Shown here one piece after another: positions 13,854-23,576 of a DNA stretch of 29,243 nt. Both the position numbers and the translations under genes were made by a program. The stretch covers positions 1-29,243 of the forward strand of contig CAJPVJ010000284.1 of NCBI GenBank assembly GCA_905397405.1, given 5' to 3'. The notes beneath the pieces are model-generated. The model was not told the origin of the DNA. It ran no database searches and saw only the letters and a program-made list of their open reading frames with translations. This stretch comes from Oppiella nova (Eukaryota > Arthropoda > Arachnida > Sarcoptiformes > Oppiidae). Each line of letters begins with the position of its first letter. Positions within the stretch are counted from its first letter, which is position 1.

Positions 13854-14108
13854 AATTAGTATCAGATAAAGTTTGCAAAATTAGCCATTGACAAATATTA
13901 ATCGTTATACTGATAAAAGACTATTTTGACAATTATTGAAGTCTATTGTCCTATACGTAAAAATAACTAAAGATTTGATTAAATTAGTATCAGATAAAGT
14001 TTGCAAAATTAGCCATTGACAAATATTAATCGTTATACTGATAAAAGACTATTTTGACAATTATTGAAGTCTATTGTCCTATACGTAAAAATAACTAAAG
14101 ATTTGATT
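13854..14108 (+). repeat. Exact 127-nt direct duplicate separated by one base
   Basis: 13854-13980 and 13982-14108 are identical over 127 nt, differ at the bases on either side, and are separated by a single A at 13981. The parallel block in the second IR copy (around 16683-16809) has this sequence only once. An identical pair of exactly 127 nt with one base between is what two k=127 contigs give when set end to end without merging their overlap. A real recent duplication is possible but less likely. Confidence 0.85.
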
Positions 14109-14170
14109 GAAATACTAAATATTAAATTATACGAAATTCATTAGAGATAATTACTGTATATTGAATGTAT

Positions 14171-14296
14171 GGCGCACGGTACAATAAAAGTGATGATTAG
14201 TATTAATACTGTATTTAATACAGTGTATTATATGAATGATCTCGTTTATAAATTAATATTATAATATCATTTGCACTAATGTATACCATATTCTGA
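14171..14296. other. Block whose unreversed complement is at 16874-17000
   Basis: It begins ggcgcacggtacaataaaag, whereas the matching place in the second copy begins ccgcgtgccatgttattttc: each base is replaced by its complement in the same left-to-right order. The first 50 positions agree at 49, an indel-rich middle follows, and the last 56 positions agree at all 56. Flanks on both sides are ordinary near-identical sequence. An inversion would give the reverse complement, which does not match. Which copy carries the original orientation cannot be told here. Confidence 0.93.
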
Positions 14297-14448
14297 TACA
14301 GTATCACTCACCGGTATTTAAAGAATATTCTGACATTTAAATAAGACTACAATGTATTTGTTGTGAATGCTGAACACTTGTCGATTCAAAAATGAAAAAT
14401 ACAAAAGTTTTTAATAAAAGTTTTTAATTCTCATACAGTATATCAACT

Positions 14449-15750
14449 ATGTTTGAGTATACTGTCAACAAAAGTTGTGTAACTTTGAACGCAAACCAAA
14501 ATGTCACGGACTGGGCAATAAACTCAACGGGTGACCCAGTAGAAATTAGTATATTCATGTATCCGCCACTTCTCACATACAATGAATGGTACGCAACCCT
14601 CGTGGACAACACATCCGTACTGTACTACCAATATTGCGGTCCGTTTGTAGTACTGTTGCAAACATTCGCCCAATATATCAATACTAAGTATTTTGTAATT
14701 GGTCCTGACCAAATATCAATAATTAAGTAATTGATATAAATATGATTGATATAGTTTCAGACTGGAGAGACAGGAGAGTGATATTTATGGATTAGTTGAT
14801 TTGTCCAGGTTCATGGGCGCCGTTCATATACCTCTATATATCTACCCCTTTGAGCCCAACATATTTGGCGCCGACTTCGGCGACTTGGGACTCATTAGCA
14901 GCCGGTTTATTGGCTCAACTGAAGGGGATGTCATAATCAGCAGCACATCATTGGGTCTGTATTTCATGATAGTGTCTAATGTACTGAAATATGTAATGAG
15001 CAGTGGTTTAGAGAATTTGATTAAATCGTTAAACTTTGAGACCATAATTCATGGATGTTTTAGTTCATAATTCAATTTTAATTTTAAAACCTAGTATACA
15101 CAAAATGTTAAAGTTCACTGGGTTAGTTATGGCACTACTCAGCACCAGTCTTACTAATTATTATTACACAATTAGTATTCAATGATTATACGATCAGTTA
15201 ACAGACACCCGTTTGAGTTCATTAATTGTTGGGATTATTACATATATTTGTGGCTTTTATTGTCCATAATATTTATCGCGATTATAACTGGTCTCCGGTA
15301 TCGATCTGTGGATAAATGTTTGGATACTATTTGGGGATACTTTGCGGTCATTCTGTCGGATACTTTCCAATTCAGAGCCAACACTCAACTATTCGACCAA
15401 TTCTTTGCCGGAATCTATCTACTATTCTGTACGATTCTGCTGTCCATATATTCCGGATTCTTATACGAGAACATCGTAAGGGGACAGGCGTTTGATTGGA
15501 TTGAAAAGCGGGACGACCTGTACACGAAAGCTCATTGGAAACACTCGCGGATCGTAGCCTTTGACCAGACAATGATTTACTACTTGATAGCTGAACGCCA
15601 AACGGGTTCCCAAATGGGAGTCGATCTCTACGACCGGTTGGAGCCCACGGATCCGCTATCTATGATGACCAACACGTCCGACCAAAATCAGCTCATATTT
15701 GATGTCTTGAGAAACAAATGTGTCGTGAGTTGCGGCAAAACTGTCGGCTA
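14449..15750 (+). pseudogene. Ionotropic receptor, copy A, frameshifted and cut at the N
   Basis: Exon 1 (14449-14726) encodes the start of a glutamate-receptor-like ligand-binding lobe (YCGPFVVLLQTFAQ, ending FVIGPDQISII). A 34-nt intron (gtaatt to tttcag, 14727-14760) keeps phase into exon 2 (IYGLVDLSRF onwards), open to 15070. A frame from about 15051 (M-D-V-L-V-H-N) ends at a stop around 15182 because of an indel; copy B stays open there. The frame from 15182 holds TM1 (YIYLWLLLSIIFIAIITG), the pore region (TIWGYFAVILSD), TM2 (FAGIYLLFCTILLSIYSG) and part of the second lobe. It stops at the N, lacking the last membrane segment present in copy B. IRs are ligand-gated cation channels of chemosensory dendrites. 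Differences from copy B are mostly synonymous, so the gene was under constraint. It is either a decaying gene or a contig end; the 5' start is not certain. Confidence 0.8.
15515..15642. other. Coding block whose unreversed complement is at 18218-18345
   Basis: These 128 nt encode a sensible part of the second receptor lobe (DLYTKAHWKHSRIVAFDQ and on) in the frame running from 15182. The equivalent 128 nt of copy B are the exact complement, position by position, without reversal. Flanking bases on both sides are the same in both copies. Because this copy reads as protein, it is the original and copy B is the altered one. Confidence 0.97.
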
Positions 15751-15751
15751 N
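15751..15751. other. Single N: probable contig join
   Basis: Left of the N the sequence is inside an IR coding frame; right of it is AT-rich tandem-repeat DNA equivalent to 12921 onward. The IR frame in copy B continues differently (gtcggcaaatctg against gtcggcta then N). The junction is an assembly break, not a gene feature. Confidence 0.93.
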
Positions 15752-16873
15752 AATAACTTATTATTAGTTTATAAAAATATTTTCTGTTTCATTATCCAAT
15801 CATGTATACAAATTTTAATAATAGTTTTTGTTTAATACAGTATTTTCGATATTTTTGTCAAATAAACAATAAATGTTTGATTGATTTGTTTTATATTTGC
15901 TGCTGAAATGTTTTGTCGTTTTATTTATAGTAAGCTAATACGACAATAAAATTCATGTCTCATTTTTGTGTCAAAATATTTTTATTGACAGAATTTATAA
16001 ATATTTTATTACATAGCACACATGGTATTTTGTTTTTACAAAACATTAATTAAATTTCTCTATAAAGATCAATAATATACATGTATATACAAAATAATGT
16101 ACTGAATATTGTATTTTTCATATATTTTATTAAATATCTTAAAACATAATTTGGGGAAAGCATGCTTATATATAGTTTATATTTATTTATAATATTTTTT
16201 AATTTAAAAATGTTATACAGTAGTAAATAATCTTTAATCTTAGATGTTGTAATTTTTTGGTTTACGTGTGAAAATATTTTTTGAATTAAATTATTTTTTG
16301 TTTGCTTTTCATTTCGTAATTATTATCCTAAAGTTTTGACAGGTTTGAAATACTTTAATGAATCTATCAAGCATAAATATTAAACTACTGTATAAGGATT
16401 ATTATTGTGCAATAAACTAAGTATGTCCAAATATACAGTATATTACATTATACATACTAGAATACATTAAAAATTAAATACTTTAGCATTAATTAAGTTA
16501 TAATTATTAACACGGTAATTGTAAAGTGAATAATTATACAGAAATTTCTATATAGCTTACAAAGTAAATTACAATTTCAATAATCATAATACAAGTAATA
16601 GTTTAGCTACAACTACAACGTCTCTCTTATTAATGGATTTATTATAAAATTTTAGAAAATTTTCAAATAACACAATAAAAAGATAATTAGTATCAGATAA
16701 AGTTTGCAAAATTAGCCATTGACAAATATTAATCGTTATACTGATAAAAGACTATTTTGACAATTATTGAAGTCTATTGTCCTATACGTAAAAATAACTA
16801 AAGATTTGATTAAAATACTAAATATTAAATTATACGAAATTCATTAGAGATCATTACTGTATATTGAATGTAT

Positions 16874-17000
16874 CCGCGTGCCATGTTATTTTCACTACTA
16901 ATCATAATTATAACATAAATTATGTTATATGTCACATATTTAACGAGCAAATATTTAATTATAATATTATAGTAAACGTGATTACATATGGTATAAGACT
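16874..17000. other. Unreversed complement of 14171-14296
   Basis: This is the partner of the block at 14171-14296, 127 nt long, starting right after gaatgtat and ending before tacagtatcactca, both shared by the two copies. It lies in the AT-rich DNA upstream of IR copy B. The complement relation was checked base by base. Confidence 0.93.
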
Positions 17001-17152
17001 TACAGTATCACTCACCGGTATTTAAAGAATATTCTGACATTTAAATAAGACTAAAATGTATTTGTTGTGAATGCTGAACACTTGTCGATTCAAAAATGAA
17101 AAATACAAAAGTTTTTAATAAAAGTTTTTAATTTTCATACAGTATATCAACT

Positions 17153-18899
17153 ATGTTTGAGTATACTGTCAACAAAAGTTGTGTCACTTTGAACGCGAAC
17201 CAAAATGTCACGGACTGGGCAATAAACTCAACAGGTGACCCAGTAGAAATTAGTATATTCATGTATCCGCCACTTCTCACATATAATGAATGGTATGCAA
17301 CCCTCGTGGACAACACACCCGTACTGTACTACCAATATTGCGGTCCGTTTGTAGTGCTGTTGCAAACATTCGCCCAATATATCAATACTAAGTATTATGT
17401 AATTGGTCCCAGACCAAATATCAATAATTAAGTAATTATATAAATATGATTGATATAGTTTCAGACTCGAGAGACAGGAGAGTGATATTTATGGATTAGT
17501 TGATTTGTCCAGGTTCATGGGCGCCGTTCATATACCTCTATATATCTACCCCTTTGAGCCCAACATATTTGGCGCCGACTTCGGCGACTTGGAACTCATT
17601 AGCAGCCGGTTTATTGGCTCAACTGAAGGGGATGTCATAATCAGCAGCACATCATTGGGTCTGTATTTTCATTATAGTGTCTAATGTACTGAAATATGTA
17701 ATGAGCAGTGGTTTAGAGAATTTGATTAAATCGTTAAACTTTTAGACCATAATTCATGGATGATTTAGTTCATAATTCAATTTTAATTTTAAAACCTAGT
17801 ATACACAAAATGTTAAAGTTCATTGGGTTAGTTATGGCACTACTCAGCACCAGTCTTACTAATTATTATTACACACAGTATTCAATGATTATACGATCAG
17901 TTAACAGACACCCGTTTGAGTTCATTAATTGTTGGGATTATTACATATATTTGTGGCTTTTATTGTCCATAATATTTATCGCGATTATAACTGGTCTCCG
18001 GTATCGATCTGTGGATAAATGTTTGGATACTATTTGGGGATACTTTTTGGTCATTCTGTCGGATACTTTCCAATTCAAAGCCAACACTCAACTATTCGAC
18101 CAATTCTTTGCCGGAATCTATCTACTATTCTGTACGATTCTGCTGTCCATATATTCCGGATTCTTATACGAGAACATCGTAAGGGGACAGGCGTTTGATT
18201 GGATTGAAAAGCGGGACCTGGACATGTGCTTTCGAGTAACCTTTGTGAGCGCCTAGCATCGGAAACTGGTCTGTTACTAAATGATGAACTATCGACTTGC
18301 GGTTTGCCCAAGGGTTTACCCTCAGCTAGAGATGCTGGCCAACCTGCCCACGGATCCGCTATCTATGATGACCAACACGTCCGACCAAAATCAGCTCATA
18401 TTTGATGTCTTGAGAAACAAATGTGTCGTGAGTTGCGGCAAAACTGTCGGCAAATCTGTTGAGGAGTTTTATGGATAGGAATCCTTATTATAAGGACAGG
18501 TGTGTGGAGGACCGGGACTTTTACGTGGGGCCAAACGAGAATTCGTCGACACTCTATAAATGGCTGTTTAATAAGGATGTGCTTGATGAGAGTTTCATTT
18601 ATAAATTCAACAACACGTGAGTCTAATGAAGTTGATATGATTTTCGTAATTAATTTTGTATTTGCGTTGAAAGAGTGACAAGACTTCAAAGCAGTGGTGT
18701 CTATGAGTATGAAGTGAGGAAAGCCCTGAAACCCAAGGGTTTTGGACCCGATATACACGAGAAGCCTAAAAGTGGTTCACATCTCAGATTCATTTCGTTG
18801 ACTGATTTGAAGGGGGCTTTCATTTTATTGGCCATTGGCTTAACATCTGCCATATTCTCATTATTTACAGAATCTATCAAGGTTTATTACGTTAAATAA
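17153..18899 (+). pseudogene. Ionotropic receptor, copy B, with 3' end; frameshifts and a complemented block
   Basis: It parallels copy A but includes the gene's 3' end. Exon 1 (from 17153) carries a one-base insertion near 17410 (cccagacc against cctgacc) that shifts the frame. A 33-nt intron is likely at 17432-17464. Exon 2 gains a T near 17667 and stops early. From 17756 a frame runs through TM1, pore and TM2 to 18217. Then 18218-18345 is the unreversed complement of copy A and brings in stops. Coding resumes, with one extra T in the run 18467-18470 shifting the frame before M-D-R-N-P-Y-Y. A 57-nt intron (gtgagt, 18617-18673) leads to the last exon (18674-18899) with YEYEVRKALKP and the final membrane segment (FILLAIGLTSAIFSLF). 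The stop TAA at 18897-18899 lies inside AATAAA (18895-18900), a candidate polyadenylation signal. The copy is broken as written, but most differences from copy A are silent. Confidence 0.8.
18218..18345. other. Unreversed 128-nt complement of 15515-15642
   Basis: The block begins ctggacatgtgctttcgagt where copy A has gacctgtacacgaaagctca. All 128 positions are complementary in the same order, and no position disagrees. The block destroys the receptor frame on this strand. Its length equals k+1 for k=127, the smallest contig such an assembly can give. Confidence 0.97.
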
Positions 18900-21537
18900 A
18901 AGCGGGGTCAAAAGGGTTGTTAATCTGTTAATCAATTAACATATAATGAGGATTGCAATCAAAATAACAATTTAAAAACCAAACATATTTAAGGGAAATC
19001 CTGAAAGACTATGAATTTATCTTGCGCATATTAGATTTATCTATTATAAAGGATTATAAAGGATTATAGCATACATTAAAAGCATAACTGTATATGAATT
19101 AGTTTGTGTAACATGCGCGGGCAACTTAAAACTAAAATATATTTACATTAATTAATGAAAACAATACACACTCGATAAGTGAAAGTAATAAAACTAATTA
19201 AAATAGTAAATTTAAAAGTTTCAAGTCTATAAAAACTTGTGTTAACTTGCTGAATTAAACATTTTAAATATTAGGCACAGTAAATTGAATGTTATGTGTA
19301 TTCCTATCAAATATAATAATCTCCAAAACTTAATACTTTTTAATGTTTTTGTATAAAAAAATTTAGATTAATTTTCTAGAGTTTTATTTTTTGGTCGGAT
19401 TTTGACAGCGAAACACACAAAAAACAATTGAAATTTAACACACGTTGTGATCATAAAAAAGTGTAGGTTTTATTAGCTTTTAAAACGAACTTTATATAAA
19501 TTTATATATAATATTAATTTATAGCACGGCTTAAGTGGTTGTAAACTATTTTTAAACTTAATATTATGTTTCGCTTATCTGTCGATAAAACATATATTTG
19601 TATCAAAATATATTAAAACATTTGAAACAGACTTTAATTGTGTTTTTATATATTATTGATGTTAACTAGTATTAGCTATATTTGAAACGTATTTTTAATT
19701 ATCACTGCAAAAAAAGTCGACAAATATTTTATTAAGGATTTTAATTAATCGCTAATTTGACGGCAAAAAGGCATATAATTGGATATTCTATGTGTTGTTA
19801 AAAACTAATACATTGTGTGTTAAATGAAAAATAGTTTCAACGATTTGTAGCGAAAATATTTCAATTACAAAATATTTTTGCTTTATTTCCTGTAATTGAA
19901 ATGAAAACAAATTTTTAAATACTTGATATAAAGTGTAAAACTATTTTCTAAACAATTTATAATTACAATTAAATCATGAATATAATAGACTGACAGATAG
20001 ATTGATCATTAAGTCAATTATTAGTTTTCTAACAGCATTGTCGTACCTTTTCATATATTGTACTCAATGTGATCATCGTATGGAAAGGTATTGAGGAAAA
20101 ACGGATTCTTGTGAACTGTTTTAAGGGTTTTGTGCAAAAAGCTTGTATGAAAAAATATATGGGATTTCAAAGTATTCAAAAGTAGTTAATCCTCATTAAA
20201 TTGTTTATTAATAGTTTCTTATAATGTATATAATTGTTATAAAACTTTAACTACAATCAGTGGTACAAATCAAATAAATATATTTAAATTATGTATCATG
20301 TTATATATCGTGTAAATTTAATTTATTATTTATTTTATGAATTTATTTGTGCCATAAGAATTTGAATATTCTTGTTAACAATTGCGTTAACAAACTTAAC
20401 GTTATGTATTTAATATTGATTAGTTTAATAGTTTATAATTATTCAAATTATATTATATTGTAAACTAATTTGTTATTTCAATAGCATTATATAATAAATT
20501 ATTTTTTGTTTAATTTATTTTGATCATATGGGCAGTCATATATAAAATATTTGATCATGCTTAAAAATCTAATTCAAATAGAATCCAAATAAAACATACA
20601 AACCTAGACAGTATAATTTTATTTGACAAACTAATTATATTTAATAAATTAACTTATCATTTTACATAGAATTGTAAATAGCTTAATATATTTTCTAATC
20701 CAATTAATTAAAGTATTGAGGCAAACAGCACTAAAAAAATATAATTTTTTTATATTACTGTTAACAAATTTAAAAAATGAATTAATTTTATTTACTATTA
20801 AATATTTTAATTAATATCCAATATGTTTTTTGAAAATTATAGATTATATGCATTTACCTTGCTATTTACCTTTATTACTCGCATCAAGGCTATTTAAAAA
20901 ATTAACAAATTGATTAATGTTTTAATTTATGTATTTTAATAAAAATTATATTTTCTTACAACTAATCTAATATATTTAGTAATTTAATATATTAATAAAT
21001 TTTATATTTATTTTTAAATGTATGAATATTTTCACCATTATTATATTTACTAGCTGATTTCTATTATCAATATTGTATTTTAAAAATAGACGAGCCATTC
21101 ATGATGAATGACTGTTTAATTGATTAAATAATTAAATCTATTAAATCAATACATTAGATAAGCACCAGTCATATTTTATTGGTTTGGCATTGTCGATTAC
21201 TTCAAGCTGACATTAAAACTAACTTTATAATGATTTTTAAAAATATTCGTTAAATCTTATTAATTTTATATGAAAACTATAAAATATTTAATAATAAATT
21301 ATAACTGACATACTAGCCCAGTATTTTATTCATCTCATATTTTTCTTTTAGATATGAGATAGGTGCATATATTGATTTTCAATTAAATAGAACCTCTATA
21401 ATATAGTCTCTATATAAACTCAGTTGATAATTTACTTTTATATTTGATAAGTATTGAAATACGTGTACAATCTATTGAATAATTAATTTTCAAATATTAT
21501 TTACTAGAGTATTATCATATTAATATTTTATTTTAAA
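18900..21537. other. AT-rich intergenic DNA, no gene seen
   Basis: About 2.6 kb between IR copy B and the gustatory receptor. It holds poly-A and poly-T runs and short AT repeats. There is no open frame of interest, no RNA gene and no repeat unit that I recognise. Confidence 0.6.
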
Positions 21538-22704
21538 ATGAATGCAAATTATTATTTCAACAGACAGCCTAACACCAAATTGTCAACATTTGTAGTATAT
21601 TTGTTGAATAAAATGGTTGGCATTAAATTAGAAAACTGGTACGACCCTGGTCATGCCATATCGCTATTGGAAAAGTGGTGCAAAAACACGTATTTCTCAA
21701 TTTGCGTCGATTTCGATGAATACGAGTCCGGATTCAAAAGCATTAGACGTTTGGTCGTTATAATTATTATCAAAATTATATCATTCATATCGACAATCAG
21801 ATTTTTAATGCTTGCAATAATATCATCTAATACCAATAAGCTCTGGCTTAATAAGTTATTGTGTGACCCGACATATATGTTTGGTAATTCACAACTCGTT
21901 GGTTCGTTAGTGTTCTTAGCCTCAATGTATACAATAATTATAAGCATGGTCATTAATATTTATGAATATACAAACAAATTATTAATTGTGAATGTAATCA
22001 ATGATGCGAAACACAAACGATATGTTTTACCCATTACTTACAGAAATTATCAGAAAGTTAACCTAATATTCAATATTTATATGAATTTATTTATCACTCC
22101 ATTATTATACGGAATTACAACTATTTGGTCATTAATTGTAATAATACCTACAATTGTGGCCTACTTTGACAGTCATTATAATTACACCTTGATATCTATT
22201 ATATTTTGGACATTTATTACAATTATAGCATGTAGTCAAGTATTTAACTTAATATGTATCGGCGCCTGTTTTTTCATTATAATATCCATGTATTTGAAGT
22301 ACAATTTCGATGCAATCAATAGTCGGATAGAGTTTTGTGTAAAACACGGACTCAACGGACGGCTAATGCGAGCCATTGTTGAACACAACGCTATCACACG
22401 AATCACTCATACGTTGAATCAGTTTTTCTCGAAAATAATTTTCATTATATATTTTATAGCAATACCTTGCTGTGAGTTACTGTTATATTCATCGCATAAT
22501 CAAAAGTCTAATCCATTGTATAAATTATGGACACTGTTTGGCTCAATTTTAACGTTTTCATTACTTTTCTCTCTAAACTCATTGCTGGCAATGTTATCGA
22601 AAAGCGCTCACAAATGCTATCCATTGTTGTGTTCAATACTAACCACACATTCACTGACTTATGCGATGAATATAACAGTAACTCACAGCAAGGTATTGCT
22701 ATAA
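21538..22704 (+). CDS. Gustatory receptor, main exon, real coding probably to about 22658
   Basis: The 388-codon frame is a polytopic membrane protein with hydrophobic segments near residues 71-95, 119-142, 174-202, 217-252 (probably two), 299-316 and 331-352. It ends with the SAHKCYPLLCSI stretch that precedes the last intron in many chelicerate gustatory receptors. From about residue 375 the frame runs into the second arm of a 127-nt inverted repeat and picks up residues and a stop that are unlikely to be genuine. The last exon lies beyond the N at 22787-22900. The piece joining them is missing. Gustatory receptors are seven-pass ligand-gated cation channels with an intracellular N-terminus. 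The ATG at 21538 is the first after in-frame AT-rich leader sequence. The coding part is AT-richer than the other genes here. Confidence 0.8.
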   Translation: MNANYYFNRQPNTKLSTFVVYLLNKMVGIKLENWYDPGHAISLLEKWCKNTYFSICVDFDEYESGFKSIRRLVVIIIIKIISFISTIRFLMLAIISSNTNKLWLNKLLCDPTYMFGNSQLVGSLVFLASMYTIIISMVINIYEYTNKLLIVNVINDAKHKRYVLPITYRNYQKVNLIFNIYMNLFITPLLYGITTIWSLIVIIPTIVAYFDSHYNYTLISIIFWTFITIIACSQVFNLICIGACFFIIISMYLKYNFDAINSRIEFCVKHGLNGRLMRAIVEHNAITRITHTLNQFFSKIIFIIYFIAIPCCELLLYSSHNQKSNPLYKLWTLFGSILTFSLLFSLNSLLAMLSKSAHKCYPLLCSILTTHSLTYAMNITVTHSKVLL

Positions 22705-22785
22705 AATATATAATGAAAATTATTTTCGAGAAAAACTGATTCAACGTATGAGTGATTCGTGTGATAGCGTTGTGTTCAACAATGG
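22373..22785. repeat. Perfect inverted repeat, two 127-nt arms, touching an N
   Basis: 22373-22499 and 22659-22785 are exact reverse complements over 127 nt, separated by 159 nt, and the second arm ends at the N at 22786. The first arm is normal receptor coding sequence (EHNAITRITHTLNQFFSK and on). The second arm interrupts the receptor frame. The exact length and the N point to a k=127 contig end running into its own reverse strand rather than to a biological hairpin. Confidence 0.93.
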
Positions 22786-22786
22786 N

Positions 22787-22900
22787 GGTCCTGTCATTGG
22801 TTTCTATTGTCTCGACTTATTTGCCGTCAATTCCTATGAGTTCTCACAACTAATCCTCATATCTGTCGCCAATTATCTCTTTATTGTCGGTTTATTTTGA
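22787..22900 (+). CDS. Gustatory receptor, last exon (same gene as 21538)
   Basis: Open from the N: G-P-V-I-G-F-Y-C-L-D-L-F, N-S-Y-E-F-S-Q-L, then a hydrophobic seventh membrane segment ending GLF and TGA at 22898-22900. It parallels the fragment at 1-98 closely, showing that the two are paralogs. The true exon start and the linking codons are lost at the N. The frame and the aromatic-rich lead into the final membrane segment fit the receptor begun at 21538, which lacks exactly this part. Confidence 0.82.
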   Translation, partial: GPVIGFYCLDLFAVNSYEFSQLILISVANYLFIVGLF

Positions 22901-23236
22901 TAATTTAGTTTTATGTTGTATTATATGAAATAGATTTTATCATTGAAATGTCAATGCTTTAACATTGAAAACTTAGTAATGTAGAGAAAACTTTATATTA
23001 ACATCTTACTCATGCAGTATCTCAAATATGTAGATATTGTTTTAAATATTAAAAGTGCTAGCTTACTTTATAGTAAAATTCTATTTCTAATATTTGTTTA
23101 TTTATCTGTAATTTAACACCAATTTATATTAAAATTATTTGTTAAATCTAATATACTAACAAACTATGTTTTGAACTAACTATACGTACACACAGTGTTG
23201 TGTCTATACTATAGTATGCCTTTAAATAAAAATAAT

Positions 23237-23349
23237 AATTGTATTGGAAAGGAAGGGAAGGGGGTATAGAATGTTGTGCGGTCTAATGGTTACCACACCT
23301 GACATGACATCAAGTGTTCAAATCCCGGTGCCTCCCTTTTAATACAATT
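23237..23349 (+). ncRNA. tRNA-like foldback with pol III A- and B-box-like motifs
   Basis: The stretch contains ggtctaatggtta (like the D arm of eukaryotic tRNAs, A-box position) and gttcaaatcccgg (B-box, T-arm). A stem cctga/tcaag with a 7-base loop lies between them where an anticodon arm would be. The ends pair: aattgtatt at 23237-23245 with aatacaatt at 23341-23349, continuing with imperfect pairing of a GGAAGGG run to a CTCCCTT run. The T stem does not pair properly, the variable region is too short and base 33 is A rather than T, so it is not a standard tRNA. A tRNA pseudogene, a tRNA-derived SINE or another pol III unit would fit. Confidence 0.45.
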
Positions 23350-23576
23350 TGTCTTTTTAATGATTTCTAATACTTTCCCACCATTTATCTGATATTAAAA
23401 ATAAGTTATTGAAAAAACATCTAAAATTGACTTGTATAATGTTTGCTTCGAGATCATATTGTTTAATATATGCCCAATTAAATACATTTTATTTTAACAA
23501 GTGTGCCAACTGTTTTCAACTAGTTTCATTTAAAATTTAAAATATTTTTTATATGTAATTCATACTCTGCATAGTA

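Larger units (their letters stand above)
12921..18450 (+). repeat. Large direct duplication: 12921-15750 and 15752-18450
   Basis: The sequence after the N at 15751 restarts at the equivalent of 12921 and follows the first copy through the AT-rich upstream DNA and the IR gene to gtcggc at its end. The offset falls from 2831 at the start to 2703 at the end through indels, mainly the extra 127-nt repeat in the first copy. In the first coding exon I count about nine differences in 280 nt, mostly synonymous. The unit boundary coincides with an N, so it may be a true tandem duplication or two haplotypes laid end to end. Confidence 0.92.

Noticed and set aside
14171-17000. Ordinary inversion between the two IR copies
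   Set aside because: The reverse complement of 14171-14296 begins tcagaatatggtatac, which does not resemble the start of 16874-17000. Only the unreversed complement aligns. The same holds for 15515-15642 against 18218-18345.
18281-18478. 65-codon open frame starting at 18281
   Set aside because: Its first 21 codons come from the complemented block; only the part from P-T-D-P-L on is real IR coding sequence.
23237-23349. Functional tRNA gene
   Set aside because: The T stem does not pair, the variable region is too short and position 33 is not T; kept only as a tRNA-like element.
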